Notes: generated from the letters alone by a model not told the origin. Positions 1-8,696 are shown, numbered from the stretch's first letter. The stretch is 64,000 bases of DNA from Polycyclovorans algicola TG408 (GCF_000711245.1 NZ_JOMH01000001.1:1172830-1236829), one strand, 5' to 3'. Made by a program: numbers and translations.

Positions 1-602
1 CGGGCGATGAGCGCCAGTTGTGCGGCAATTTGCCGGGTGACGGCGGCGGTGCGACGCGCGGGGTTCAGCTCCAGCGGCTCCAGCCAAAGTTGCCGCAGGC
101 GTTGCTGGATTTCGGGTTGGCGCAGGTCGCTGAGGCGAATGCGGTGGCTGCGCGGGTCGGGGAACGGTGTGTAGGTGGCGCCGCTTTGGCTGAACTCGGC
201 GTACAGCTCGATGACGTGACCCACGTCCACCACCATCAAAAATGGTGGGCGGCCTTCGCTGGCGGGCAGCGCGCGGGCGTAGTTCTCGGCCTGGCTGCGG
301 GCGCGCAGCAGGGCGTCGTCGAAGGCTCTGCCCTCGTTCTTTTTGACCTTTTTGGCTTCGCCGATGAAGCAGCCGCGACGGTACAGGTCGATGAAACCCT
401 GCGAGCTGCTGCCGTCGCCATGACGAAAGGTGACGCGGCGCTCGAACACGTAGGCGTTGTCGCGGGTGTCGTCCTGCGCCGGGTCAGGCTGCGGCAGGTC
501 CAGCGCGGCGCAGAGTTCGGTGAGAAACAGTTGGTAGTTGGCGCGCTCGCTGCCACCCGTGGATTGCCAGCGGGTGATGAAGGTTTCGATGTCGGCGGTC
601 AT
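1..602 (-). CDS. MmeI-like DNA methyltransferase/restriction enzyme, N-terminal part (cut by window edge)
   Basis: The minus strand stays open from an ATG at 602 to the left edge, giving 200 residues. The start reads MTADIETFITRW and is followed by GGSERANYQLFLTELC, typical of the MmeI-like N-terminal domain of large type II/IIL restriction-methylation proteins. A nuclease core is visible: D72, nine residues, then E82-A-K84, the same D-X9-EXK layout as the nuclease of MmeI. Such proteins carry the endonuclease first, then a helical spacer, an N6-adenine methylase and a target-recognition domain; the later parts would lie outside the window. The family can serve in stand-alone restriction or in defence systems. 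Completeness cannot be judged. Confidence 0.8.
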   Translation of the reverse strand, partial: MTADIETFITRWQSTGGSERANYQLFLTELCAALDLPQPDPAQDDTRDNAYVFERRVTFRHGDGSSSQGFIDLYRRGCFIGEAKKVKKNEGRAFDDALLRARSQAENYARALPASEGRPPFLMVVDVGHVIELYAEFSQSGATYTPFPDPRSHRIRLSDLRQPEIQQRLRQLWLEPLELNPARRTAAVTRQIAAQLALIA

Positions 603-686
603 GGCCGATTGTAGGCCGGGCGATGCGGGTTCAGGCCGATGGCGTGTGCTCGGCCATCGACCTGACGGGCACGCGCCCCAATCGGC

Positions 687-1118
687 TCAGGCCGGCTCGA
701 CAACCAAGGTGGCGCCATCAATGGCTTTGACCACCACTGCGGTGCCGGCGGGCAGGTCGGGGCCGGTGATGCGCCACTGGGTGTCATCGATGCGGATGCG
801 CGACACGCCGTTGACGATGGTCGTGTCCAGGGTCAGGCGACGCCCGATGTAGGCCGCGCCACGGCGGTTGAGGTGCGGCTGATCGGTGGGTTTGGCGGCC
901 GGACGAAAGCGTTTGTAGGCAAAGAAGCTGGCGATGGCCAGGGCGCTGAACAGCGCCAGTTCCCACTGCCAACCGAGGCCTGGCACCGCCCACGACACCA
1001 GCCCTGTGGCCATGGCCGCGACGCCCATCCACAGGAACACGGCGCCCGGAAAGAAGGCCTCCAGCGCCAGCAGCAGCAGGCCGGCCACCCACCAATGCCA
1101 GAAGACGATCTCGGTCAT
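687..1118 (-). CDS. NfeD family membrane protein
   Basis: The 143-residue product has two hydrophobic N-terminal stretches (about residues 7-30 and 40-68), then a soluble C-terminal part with the GRRLTLDTTIVNGVSRI and GTAVVVKAIDGATLVVEP strands of the NfeD OB-fold domain. This is the short YbbJ-like class. It starts 3 bases after the stop of the SPFH protein gene upstream. NfeD and SPFH/QmcA proteins are commonly encoded as pairs and thought to act together in the inner membrane, so the pair is probably one operon. Confidence 0.88.
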   Translation of the reverse strand: MTEIVFWHWWVAGLLLLALEAFFPGAVFLWMGVAAMATGLVSWAVPGLGWQWELALFSALAIASFFAYKRFRPAAKPTDQPHLNRRGAAYIGRRLTLDTTIVNGVSRIRIDDTQWRITGPDLPAGTAVVVKAIDGATLVVEPA

Positions 1119-1121
1119 GGC

Positions 1122-2072
1122 TTAGTCCGCCTTGTTGACCGACTTGGCGAGTTCGGCGATGCCGCCGATGGCGCCGATCACGCTGCTGGCTTCCAGCGGC
1201 ATCAGCACCAGTTTCTGGTTGGGCGCGGCGCCGATGACGGTGAGCGCCTCGACGTATTTGGTGGCGACAAAGTAGTTGATGGCCTGAATGTCACCCTTGG
1301 CGATGGCCTCGCTGACCATGGTGGTGGCCCTGGCTTCGGCTTCGGCCTGACGTTCGCGGGCTTCGGCATCGCGGAAGGCGGCTTCCTTGCGGCCTTCGGC
1401 TTCCAGAATCTGCTGCTGCTTCTCGGCCTCGGCGGCCAGAATCTGCGCCTGGCGCTCGCCCTCGGCTTTCAGAATCGCTGCAGCGCGAAAGCCCTCGGCA
1501 TCGAGAATGTTGGCGCGCTTTTCGCGCTCGGCCTTCATCTGCCGGGCCATGGCATCGACCAGATTCTGCGGCGGGCGAATGTCCTTGACCTCGACGCGCG
1601 TCACCTTCAGGCCCCACGGCGTGGTGGCCTCGTCGATGACGGTGAGCAGATGGCTGTTGATCGAGTCACGCTGGCTGAGCAGCTGGTCGAGGTCCATCGA
1701 GCCCATCACCGTGCGCAGGTTGGTCTGTGCCAACTGCGCCACCGCGTATTCGAGGTTGTGGATTTCGTAGGCGGCCTTGGCGGCATCCAGCACCTGGTAA
1801 AACACCACGCCGTCGACCGCCACCATGGCGTTGTCTTTGGTGATGACCTCTTGGGTGGGCACGTCGAGCACCTGCTCCATCATCGGCATCTTGCGCGCCA
1901 CGCGGTCAACGTACGGGATCAGCCAGTGCAGGCCGGGCCCGAAGGTGCCGCGATATTTGCCGAAGCGCTCAACGGTGAACTCCATGCTCTGCGGCACGGT
2001 GACCACGCCTTTGTAGAGCGTGACCACGACGAACACCAGAAACGCCAACGTCAGTATCGATGCCATGCCCAT
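1122..2072 (-). CDS. qmcA: SPFH/band 7 (stomatin-like) membrane protein, QmcA type
   Basis: The product is 316 residues with one N-terminal transmembrane segment (ILTLAFLVFVVVTLYKG), then an SPFH domain starting VPQSMEFTVERFGKYRGTFGPGLHWLIPYVDRV, and a long Ala/Glu/Arg-rich coiled coil (about residues 190-260). It matches the QmcA/YbbK type of stomatin, an inner-membrane scaffold linked to FtsH-like proteolysis and membrane microdomains. The reading frame is open further upstream, but the ATG at 2072 has GGGGAGTGGAGCG in front of it and gives the standard family N-terminus. A second in-frame ATG lies at 2066. The NfeD partner follows directly. Confidence 0.92.
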   Translation of the reverse strand: MGMASILTLAFLVFVVVTLYKGVVTVPQSMEFTVERFGKYRGTFGPGLHWLIPYVDRVARKMPMMEQVLDVPTQEVITKDNAMVAVDGVVFYQVLDAAKAAYEIHNLEYAVAQLAQTNLRTVMGSMDLDQLLSQRDSINSHLLTVIDEATTPWGLKVTRVEVKDIRPPQNLVDAMARQMKAEREKRANILDAEGFRAAAILKAEGERQAQILAAEAEKQQQILEAEGRKEAAFRDAEARERQAEAEARATTMVSEAIAKGDIQAINYFVATKYVEALTVIGAAPNQKLVLMPLEASSVIGAIGGIAELAKSVNKAD

Positions 2073-2303
2073 CGCTCCACTCCCCGAATGCGCGGCGCGC
2101 AATGTGGAGCGGAGTGTGCCTGAGCACGAGCACGCAGGCGTCTTGCGGCATGGAAGTTGCGTCCACCCAGGGGTGACGTCCGTATTTCCGTCGTCCTCGC
2201 GCCCTCGATGTGCCGACCCAATCGGCATGGAACCTGGCTCGCGGATGTGTGCAACGCCCGTGTCGAAGCACGCCCCCGTTATTCATCACAGCTGAGGATT
2301 GCC

Positions 2304-2624
2304 ATGTCGATTAACACCCTGCAACGTCGAGCGTTTTTGAAGGCCTGTGGCGCCGCCGCGCTTGCCGGCATTCCGGTCACCGTTTTGGCGCAGGCGCCCG
2401 CAAAACTTGCGGAGGACGAGCCCATCGCAAAGTCACTTGCCTACCTTGAGGACGCGTCAAAAGTGGATGCCGAGGCCAATCCCCGATTCAAGTCGGGCAA
2501 CAACTGCGGCAATTGCGCGCTCTACGTGACGGCCGACGAGGCGGACGGATTCGCGCCGTGCCGTGCCGTGGGCGGCAAACTTGTCGCCAAGGCGGGCTGG
2601 TGCAAAGTGTGGGCGCCGGCCTGA
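2304..2624 (+). CDS. High-potential iron-sulfur protein (HiPIP), Tat-exported
   Basis: The 106-residue product begins with a twin-arginine signal (RRAFLKACGAAALAG) ending near AQA. The mature part carries four cysteines in NNCGNCALYV, FAPCRAV and AGWCKVW, the C-X2-C...C...C pattern that holds the [4Fe-4S] cluster of HiPIPs, plus a conserved C-terminal Trp. HiPIPs are small periplasmic electron carriers. The ATG at 2304 is preceded by GAGGATTGCC. The gene is alone; a stem-loop follows 10 bases after its stop. Confidence 0.93.
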   Translation: MSINTLQRRAFLKACGAAALAGIPVTVLAQAPAKLAEDEPIAKSLAYLEDASKVDAEANPRFKSGNNCGNCALYVTADEADGFAPCRAVGGKLVAKAGWCKVWAPA

Positions 2625-2634
2625 TCGAGTCTGA

Positions 2635-2657
2635 GCCGGCCTCTGCGTGAGGCCGGC
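2635..2657. terminator. Stem-loop between convergent genes
   Basis: A perfect 9-bp stem GCCGGCCTC / GAGGCCGGC closes a 5-base loop. It lies between the stops of the HiPIP gene (2624) and the DUF2939 gene (2672). There is no T-run on either side, so it may be a shared attenuator-like or protein-assisted terminator rather than a classic intrinsic one. Confidence 0.55.
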
Positions 2658-2671
2658 ATTGACCCCGGCAC

Positions 2672-3187
2672 CTACTCCGGCAGTTCGACCGCCACGAGCT
2701 TCCAGGCCAGCCCCTGTCGCGCCAACACCATGCGCGTGGTCTTGTCGTCATCGTCGACGTCGACCACGAAACGGTCCCACGCGGTGTACCCCAGGCGCAC
2801 GTCGGGGTCGTCTTGCGCTCCGGCGCTTGAGGCTGGCTCGCCGTTTTCGGACGGCCCAGAATCGTTGCGGGGGTCTTGCTCCATCAGCCGCGCAAGGCTT
2901 TCGGGTGTGACTGCGGCCTCAATCATTCGGTCGCTGAACATGCCGCCCACGGCGCCGCCGAGTTCTGCCAGCGGGCCGCTGCCAATTTCCTGCTCGACGC
3001 GCCGCTGCGCCAGCTTGCCGCCCTGTGCCTTGAGGCTGTCGCGCACGGCCGGGAAGTCGATGAAGCTGGCCAGCCGCTCGTGGTCGCGCTGGTCGGCCGA
3101 CTCACGCATCTGGTAGGCGGTGTAGTACGGCTGCGCGAACACCAGTCCGCCCGCGAGGGCAAGAAACACGGCGAAAAGGATTTTCAT
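2672..3187 (-). CDS. DUF2939 domain protein, exported or membrane-anchored
   Basis: The 171-residue protein starts with a hydrophobic leader (MKILFAVFLALAGGLVFA), then PYYTAYQMRESADQRDHERLASFIDFPAVRDSLK. This region, with a pair of imperfect alpha/beta segments, is characteristic of DUF2939. Its function is unknown. The start codon overlaps the stop of the upstream alpha/beta hydrolase (ATGA), so the two are translationally coupled. Confidence 0.82.
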   Translation of the reverse strand: MKILFAVFLALAGGLVFAQPYYTAYQMRESADQRDHERLASFIDFPAVRDSLKAQGGKLAQRRVEQEIGSGPLAELGGAVGGMFSDRMIEAAVTPESLARLMEQDPRNDSGPSENGEPASSAGAQDDPDVRLGYTAWDRFVVDVDDDDKTTRMVLARQGLAWKLVAVELPE

Positions 3188-4131
3188 GGCGAAGTCTGCA
3201 CGGTGGGTGGAAAGGCCTGGCGAATGGCGCGGGTGACGGCATCGGGATGGGCATGATGCGGTGCATGACCCGCGCCGGGAATCATCACCACTTCGGCGTG
3301 CTTGACCACCGGCAGCACGCGCCGTCCGTGGTTCCAGAACGGCACCAGGGTATCGGCCTCGCCATGGATCAGCAGCAACGGCTGGGTGATCTGGTCGTAG
3401 CGCGGGCTGAGGTTTTGCATGTATTCGTTGAGCCGCGTCATGTCTTCGACGTTGTCGAGAAAGGGCCGCGGGCGCAGCGCCAGCATGGCGCCGATGCCGT
3501 CCACATAGCCGGGTGGCACGGGATCGGGCGCCAGCACACCGGTCACCGCCTCGGTGAGCCGGTCACGACCCACCGGGTAGACCACCGTCCAGGCAAACAG
3601 CGGCCCGACGATGGGCAGTTGGCCGACGTCGTAAGTCCAGCCCACCGAGCCGGCCCAGTGACCGGCCACGCCGGCCAGCGACACGCCGCCACGAATGCGG
3701 TCCGGGTATTCGACCAGCGCACTCATCACCAGTGAGCCGGACCAGGAGTGCCCCAGCACGATGGGTTGCTCGGCACCCAGCTGGGTGCTGGCGCGCAGGA
3801 TCAGGTCCATGACAACCGCCGGGTCGGCCCAGTCACCGGGCATGCGCTGGCTGTAGCCGTGACCCGGTCGGTCGAAAGCCAGCACCCGGTAGTCGTTGGC
3901 AAGGTCGTCGAGAATGCTGCTGGCAAAATCGCGCAGGTTGGAGCTGGCACCGTGCATCAGAATGATGGGCTGGCCGCGTCCGCGATCCACGTAATGCAGT
4001 CGCACGCCATCGACGGTGATGAACTCGCCGATGGGCGGCAGGTCGCGCTCGATACGGCTTTGACCCCACAGGCTGAACAGCGCCATGCCCACCAATAGTC
4101 CGATGAGCCCGAGTACCCCGTATCCCAGCAT
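3184..4131 (-). CDS. Alpha/beta hydrolase, membrane-anchored
   Basis: The product is 315 residues. An N-terminal hydrophobic helix (GVLGLIGLLVGMALFSLWG) anchors it. The hydrolase core follows: LMHGASSN oxyanion loop, nucleophile elbow GHSWSGS, acid residue in GEADTLVPF and the catalytic His in GAGHAPHHAHP. The overall form matches epoxide hydrolase/haloperoxidase-like serine hydrolases, but the substrate cannot be read from the sequence. It overlaps the DUF2939 gene downstream by four bases. Confidence 0.85.
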   Translation of the reverse strand: MLGYGVLGLIGLLVGMALFSLWGQSRIERDLPPIGEFITVDGVRLHYVDRGRGQPIILMHGASSNLRDFASSILDDLANDYRVLAFDRPGHGYSQRMPGDWADPAVVMDLILRASTQLGAEQPIVLGHSWSGSLVMSALVEYPDRIRGGVSLAGVAGHWAGSVGWTYDVGQLPIVGPLFAWTVVYPVGRDRLTEAVTGVLAPDPVPPGYVDGIGAMLALRPRPFLDNVEDMTRLNEYMQNLSPRYDQITQPLLLIHGEADTLVPFWNHGRRVLPVVKHAEVVMIPGAGHAPHHAHPDAVTRAIRQAFPPTVQTSP

Positions 4132-4208
4132 TGCCTATGCTCCCGTTCACCGAGTGGGCGGCATGATCGCGATGTCGTCGCTCGCCCGAACCGTCTAAAA
4201 AGTTATCC

Positions 4209-4898
4209 ATGTCGACCGATATCGCACCGATCACGCTCAAAGCCCGCATGCTCGGGTGGTGCCTTGCCACCCTGACGCGGTTCATTTACGTCAGCAGCCG
4301 CAAACGGTTTCACAACCGGGCGCTGCTCGAGCATTATTTTGCCAGTGGCCAGCGCTTCATCATGGTTGCGTGGCACAACCGCAACATTGTCGGACCCATG
4401 GGTTACGTCGCACATGCGCCCAAGGGCCGCGTCTTTCGGCCGCTGGCCAGCGCCTCGCGCGACGGCACGCTGGCGGCCATGACCATGCAGAACCTGGGCG
4501 TTGACTGCATTCGCGGCTCGTCCAGTCGCGGCGGCACACAGGCCTTGCGCGAGATGCTGCGTGCTGCCAAACAGGGCGCCGACCTGGGCATCACCCCGGA
4601 TGGCCCGCGCGGCCCCATTTACGAGGTGCAGGCCGGTGTGGTGGCCGCCGCGCGGCTCACCGGCTTGCCGATCATCGCCATGAGCTACCACGCCAAGCGC
4701 CACAAACGGCTCAAATCGTGGGACCGGATGATCGTGCCGTCACCGTTCACCACGCTGGCCTATGGCTGGGACGGACCGTTCACCGTGCCCAATGGCGCCA
4801 GCGACGAGCAGATGGACGCGGTGCGCAAGCAGGTCGAGCAGTCATTGTTGCGTCTGAATGATCAGGTGGCCGTATTGGCCGACACGGCGCCCGATTGA
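4209..4898 (+). CDS. Lysophospholipid acyltransferase family protein (DUF374)
   Basis: The 229-residue product contains the DUF374 hallmarks in order: VAWHNRNIVGP (acyltransferase His block), SASRDGTLAAMTMQNLGVDCIRGSSSRGG and GITPDGPRGPIYEVQAG. These correspond to acyl-acceptor and acyl-CoA/ACP binding blocks of the lysophospholipid acyltransferase superfamily. Many DUF374 proteins sit near lipid A genes, but here the neighbours do not fix the acceptor. The gene is divergent from the hydrolase at 4131. Confidence 0.88.
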   Translation: MSTDIAPITLKARMLGWCLATLTRFIYVSSRKRFHNRALLEHYFASGQRFIMVAWHNRNIVGPMGYVAHAPKGRVFRPLASASRDGTLAAMTMQNLGVDCIRGSSSRGGTQALREMLRAAKQGADLGITPDGPRGPIYEVQAGVVAAARLTGLPIIAMSYHAKRHKRLKSWDRMIVPSPFTTLAYGWDGPFTVPNGASDEQMDAVRKQVEQSLLRLNDQVAVLADTAPD

Positions 4899-5002
4899 CT
4901 GGCGCGCCAGTGCGGCCGGCAAGCCCGACACTTGGGGCCGTCAGCCGCCTGACCTATCATCAGTCAATGTTTACGGCCCTTGCGGCCCCAGTGGAGCGGT
5001 TC

Positions 5003-5914
5003 ATGCGGGATGATTTTGAAGCCAGTTTTGCCGAGCAGCTTGCAGCTATCGAGGCCGAGACCGGGCCTGCCGTGGCCCCCGGCGTTAACGCGCGGCTGAC
5101 CGAAACCCCCGACTTCACGCCCTTTTGCTTCGGCTACCCGAAGCCCGATTCCGACAGTGGCGCACAGCATCCCGCTGCCCTGCTGGCCGACCTGACCTGG
5201 GATGCCGGCTCGCACGACCGCGCCAGCGCCATGCTCACCGCCTACGCCGATGACGCGGCCACGCGCGAGACCTTGCTGCGCGGCGTTGACGATGAATCGC
5301 AACTCGCCGTGTCGAGAATTTTGGCGATTCTGGTCTGTGCCGAAGAGTCGGCGGTCAACGTGTTTCACCACGAGTGCCACCGGCTCAGCGACGCGCAGAT
5401 TGCCGCCGATCACCAGGCGCTGCGCGAAATCGAAACCGAAGAGCGCGTCCATGCCTGGCTGATTCACGCCGCGCGCAGCCACTTGCCGGTGCCCGACGAC
5501 ATCGACGCCATACGCCGCCGCACCCGGCGTTTGTTCATGCGCGTGGCCAGCCGTGACGTGCCCACACACTTTGCGCGGCTCACCGGACTGGACTCGGGCG
5601 TGTGCATCTCGCTCAGCGCGCTGCTGGGCTCGGCCAAGGTCAACAAGATTGAAGGCTTCGCGCGGCTGATCAAACACATTCGTCGCGACGAAGCCACGCA
5701 CGTCAAAAAGAGCCGCGACCACGCGGTGGACCTGGGCTTCAACCCCGACCAGTTTCACGAGTGCTACGACCTGACCCGCAGCGGCATGGTCGGCATGCTC
5801 GAACCCATCGCCAGCTCATTCGAGACCCTGGGGGTGGACCCGGATCGCCTGTTCAAGCGGCTGATGCGCTTTCAGGAAAGCCGCCTGGCCGGTGAGGCAG
5901 CACTCATCGACTGA
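5003..5914 (+). CDS. Ferritin-like (diiron-type) protein of unknown function
   Basis: The helical protein of about 303 residues carries carboxylate/His motifs expected of a diiron four-helix bundle: EESAVNVFHHECH, EIETEERVHAWLIH and RRDEATHVKKSRDH. The two EX2H-like pairs in separate helices resemble ferritin-like oxygenases and AurF-like N-oxygenases, but no specific family was recognised. The start is uncertain: the ATG at 5003 has GGAG six bases upstream and is preferred; an ATG at 4967 would add 12 residues but lacks a ribosome-binding site. A TTG at 4895 overlaps the acyltransferase stop. It may be co-transcribed with the acyltransferase. Confidence 0.65.
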   Translation: MRDDFEASFAEQLAAIEAETGPAVAPGVNARLTETPDFTPFCFGYPKPDSDSGAQHPAALLADLTWDAGSHDRASAMLTAYADDAATRETLLRGVDDESQLAVSRILAILVCAEESAVNVFHHECHRLSDAQIAADHQALREIETEERVHAWLIHAARSHLPVPDDIDAIRRRTRRLFMRVASRDVPTHFARLTGLDSGVCISLSALLGSAKVNKIEGFARLIKHIRRDEATHVKKSRDHAVDLGFNPDQFHECYDLTRSGMVGMLEPIASSFETLGVDPDRLFKRLMRFQESRLAGEAALID

Positions 5915-6026
5915 GGCGCCCATCCCGCGCCCGGCGCGGTGGTGAAGGTCAACCCCCGTTCATCGACCGGTTCGTGCCGTGCACGGGCCGTCTCGCGCGT
6001 GTGGCCGCCCCCTCGCGAGCGGGCGG

Positions 6027-6054
6027 TTGCACGTGCCGCAAAAAAGCGTAATGT
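6027..6054 (+). promoter_or_regulatory. Putative promoter of the PaaX-like gene
   Basis: TTGCAC (6027-6032), a 16-base spacer and TAATGT (6049-6054) form a sigma-70-like pair 38 bases before the ATG at 6092. The A-rich spacer end fits. This is a prediction from sequence only. Confidence 0.45.
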
Positions 6055-6058
6055 GTCG

Positions 6059-6084
6059 ATGATTAGCGTAGATCGCAAAATCAT
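6059..6084. promoter_or_regulatory. Inverted repeat, candidate operator of the PaaX-like regulator
   Basis: ATGATT (6059-6064) and AATCAT (6079-6084) form an inverted repeat just downstream of the predicted -10 box. The half-sites extend as TGATTAGCG and the complement TGATTTTGCG, similar in form to TGATTC-type half-sites known for PaaX. The position would allow autorepression. Confidence 0.35.
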
Positions 6085-6091
6085 GTAACAA

Positions 6092-6946
6092 ATGCTCAAC
6101 CCCCGACGCCTCGTTCTCAAGCTGTTGCTCGCCGCCGATCGCGGCGTGCTTTCCACGCGTGAGGCCGTCGCGGCCGGGCAGTTGATGGGCTTTACCGAAA
6201 ACAGCGTGCGGGTGGCGCTGGCGCGGCTGTCCAGCCAGCATCTGATCGAAGCCTTTGGGCGCGGCGCCTATCACCTGGGCCCTGCCGGGCAGAGCCTCGC
6301 CGCCGACGTGAAACGCTGGCGCTCCGGCGAGGCACGGGTGGTGCCGTGGTCAGGCCACTGGGTTGCCGTGCACACCGCCGCCCTGAGCCGCAGTGACCGC
6401 AGCGTGCTGCGCCAACGCGAACGTGCCTTCGGCTTGCTGGGCCTGCGCGAATTGCAGCCCGGTCTGCATGTGCGCCCCGACAATCTGCGCGGCGGCGTGG
6501 CGGCCGTGCGCAGCCGCCTGCACGCACTGGGCATGCCGGCCGAGGCGCTGGTCTTCGGCATGCATGAACTGGACGACGGGCTGCGGCAGCGTGCCCAATC
6601 CCTTTGGGACGGCGCCGCGTGTTCGGCCCATTACCGACAACAGCGCGCACAACTGGAGCAGTGGATGGCGCACGCCGCGACCCTGGCGCCCGATGTGGCC
6701 GCCCGCGAAGCCTTCGTGATCGGCGACGCCGCGATCCGAACGCTGGTCTTCGACCCGCTGTTGCCGGAACCCTTGGTCGACGTCGCCGCACGCGCCGCCT
6801 TCACCGACGCCGTGCTGCAGTACGACCGGCTGGGCCATGCGTGTTGGCAGCATCTGCTTGGCAGCCAAACGGCTGCATCCAGCGGACGCCGCAGTTCCCG
6901 AACCCGCCCCGTATTTGCTGCCGAATCCCTGAGGAGCGCGCCATGA
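6092..6946 (+). CDS. PaaX-like transcriptional regulator
   Basis: The 284-residue protein begins with a winged-helix region (LLLAADRGVLSTREAVAAGQLMGFTENSVRVALARLSSQHLIEAFGRGAYHL), then the PaaX central block with VVPWSGHWVAVHT and LRELQPGLHVRPDNLRGG. It ends in a helical PaaX C-terminal region. PaaX of E. coli represses phenylacetate catabolism in response to phenylacetyl-CoA. Here the gene is followed, with a four-base ATGA overlap, by a fatty acid desaturase, so an acyl-CoA ligand is plausible. No paa genes are present. No clear Shine-Dalgarno precedes the ATG. Confidence 0.78.
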   Translation: MLNPRRLVLKLLLAADRGVLSTREAVAAGQLMGFTENSVRVALARLSSQHLIEAFGRGAYHLGPAGQSLAADVKRWRSGEARVVPWSGHWVAVHTAALSRSDRSVLRQRERAFGLLGLRELQPGLHVRPDNLRGGVAAVRSRLHALGMPAEALVFGMHELDDGLRQRAQSLWDGAACSAHYRQQRAQLEQWMAHAATLAPDVAAREAFVIGDAAIRTLVFDPLLPEPLVDVAARAAFTDAVLQYDRLGHACWQHLLGSQTAASSGRRSSRTRPVFAAESLRSAP

Positions 6947-7926
6947 GTCCGAGTGCCGTGACCGAACCGCCGTTTCGCCCCCGAGCCGTGTTCACGCCCG
7001 AGGAACTGGCGGCGCTGACGCGGCGTTCTGATCTGGCCGGCGTCGCCGTCACCGCCGGCCTCTGGGCCAGCATCGCAGCCTGCTTCGCGCTGCTGGCGCT
7101 GTTTCCGAATCCGCTGGTGTTCATCGCCGTGGTGGTGCTGCTCGGCGGGCGTCAGCACGCGCTGGCGGTGCTGGGTCACGAGGCCGCGCACCGCACCTTG
7201 TGCCGCAACGAGCGGCTGGGGGATTTTCTGGGTGATTGGCTGGGCGCGCGCTGGGTCTGGCAGGACGTGCCGCGCTACCGCGCCCACCACCTGAAACACC
7301 ACGCCCACACCGGCAGCGATGCTGACCCCGATCGGTCGCTGAACCGACCGTATCCGGGATCGCGTCGCGCCCTGCGCAAGCGGGTGATCCGCGACCTGCT
7401 GGGCCTCACCGGCCTGCGGCGTCTCGCCGCGCAGTTTCTGATGGACATCGGCGTGTTTCGCTACACCGTGGCCGCCGAGGTCGAGCGTCTGCCGCAGGAC
7501 GGCCGCCGCTGGACCGATTACCTGCGCAGCGGCGTGCGGCACATGAGTGGCTTCGTGCTCACCAACCTTTTGATGCTGGCGGTGCTGATGACACTGGGCA
7601 TCGGCTGGACCTACCTCGCCTGGGCGGTGGCCTATCTGACGACCTTCAGTCTGTTCATCCGCCTGCGCGCGATTGCCGAGCACGCGGCGATGGACCGCGA
7701 CCCCGACGTGCGCCGCAACACCCGCACCACCCGTGCAGGCTGGCTGGCGCGACTCACCCTGGCGCCGCTGAACGTGCACTACCACCAGGACCATCACCTG
7801 ATGGCCGCCGTGCCCTGCTATCGCCTGCCGACGCTGCACCGGCTGTTGCGTGCACGCGGTGTGGTCGCCGAGCCGCCGACCTATCTCGGTGTTTGGCGCG
7901 CTGCCACAGCGGGCGCTGCGCGATGA
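6943..7926 (+). CDS. Fatty acid desaturase
   Basis: The 327-residue membrane protein has the three histidine boxes of integral-membrane diiron desaturases: GHEAAHRTL, HHLKHHAHTG and HYHQDHHL. Hydrophobic pairs lie around residues 28-60 and 200-232. It should insert a double bond into, or hydroxylate, an acyl chain at the inner membrane. GAGGAGCGCGCC precedes the ATG at 6943, which overlaps the PaaX-like stop; the 3' end overlaps the next gene by four bases (ATGA). This tight coupling places it under the same regulator. Confidence 0.88.
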   Translation: MSPSAVTEPPFRPRAVFTPEELAALTRRSDLAGVAVTAGLWASIAACFALLALFPNPLVFIAVVVLLGGRQHALAVLGHEAAHRTLCRNERLGDFLGDWLGARWVWQDVPRYRAHHLKHHAHTGSDADPDRSLNRPYPGSRRALRKRVIRDLLGLTGLRRLAAQFLMDIGVFRYTVAAEVERLPQDGRRWTDYLRSGVRHMSGFVLTNLLMLAVLMTLGIGWTYLAWAVAYLTTFSLFIRLRAIAEHAAMDRDPDVRRNTRTTRAGWLARLTLAPLNVHYHQDHHLMAAVPCYRLPTLHRLLRARGVVAEPPTYLGVWRAATAGAAR

Positions 7927-8696
7927 GCACGGTCCTCACCGAGCGACGCGGTGCAGTCTGGATCGTCACGATCAACCGAGCCGAGGTCCGCAACTGCGTC
8001 GACCGCCCGACTGCCGATGCCTTGGTGGCAGCGTTCCGTACCTTCGAGGCCGATGCCGACTTGCGCGTGGCGATTCTGACCGGTGCCGGGGACGCGTTCT
8101 GTGCCGGGGCCGACCTGAAGGCGGTGGCCAGCGGCGTGCCTGATCGGGTCAACCGCATCGAGGTCGAAGGCGACGGCCCCATGGGCCCCAGTCGCATGCA
8201 GCTCAGCAAGCCGGTGATCGCCGCCGTCGAAGGCCACGCCGTGGCTGGCGGGCTGGAACTGGCCTGCTGGTGCGACCTGCGCGTGGCAGCCGACAACGCC
8301 GTGTTCGGCGTGTTCTGTCGGCGTTTTGGTGTGCCGCTGATCGACGGCGGCACGGTGCGTCTGCCGCGCCTGATCGGGCACAGCCGGGCGATGGACCTGA
8401 TCCTCACAGGGCGCCCGGTGGATGCGGCCGAAGCGCTGCGTTTCGGTCTGGCCAATCGCGTCGTACCTGCCGGGGAGGCCTTGAACGCCGCGCTGGAACT
8501 GGCCGAACAGTTGTGCGGATTTCCGCAGACCTGCCTGCGCGGCGATCGCTTGAGTGCCTGCGCGCAATGGGGCCAGATCGAAGGCGTCGCGATCGCCAAC
8601 GAGTTTCAGCACGGCCTCGCGGCGCTTGAAGCCGGCGAGACCGTTGCCGGTGCCAGCCGGTTTCGGGATGGCAGCGGGCGTCATGGTCAGTTTTGA
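7923..8696 (+). CDS. Enoyl-CoA hydratase/isomerase family protein (crotonase 1)
   Basis: The product has 257 residues with the crotonase oxyanion-hole segments GAGDAFCAGADLKAVASG and KPVIAAVEGHAVAGGLELACWCDLRVA, followed by PRLIGHSRAMDLILTGRPVDAAEALRFGLANRVVP. The general-acid/base Glu positions of true hydratases are not obvious: the third segment reads RRFGVPLIDGGTVRLPRLIG. Substrate is unknown. It is translationally coupled to the desaturase (ATGA overlap). Confidence 0.87.
   Translation: MSTVLTERRGAVWIVTINRAEVRNCVDRPTADALVAAFRTFEADADLRVAILTGAGDAFCAGADLKAVASGVPDRVNRIEVEGDGPMGPSRMQLSKPVIAAVEGHAVAGGLELACWCDLRVAADNAVFGVFCRRFGVPLIDGGTVRLPRLIGHSRAMDLILTGRPVDAAEALRFGLANRVVPAGEALNAALELAEQLCGFPQTCLRGDRLSACAQWGQIEGVAIANEFQHGLAALEAGETVAGASRFRDGSGRHGQF

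Noticed and set aside
873-2123. Plus-strand frame of 416 codons
   Set aside because: It is antisense to the QmcA/NfeD pair and reads as His/Gly-rich shadow sequence.
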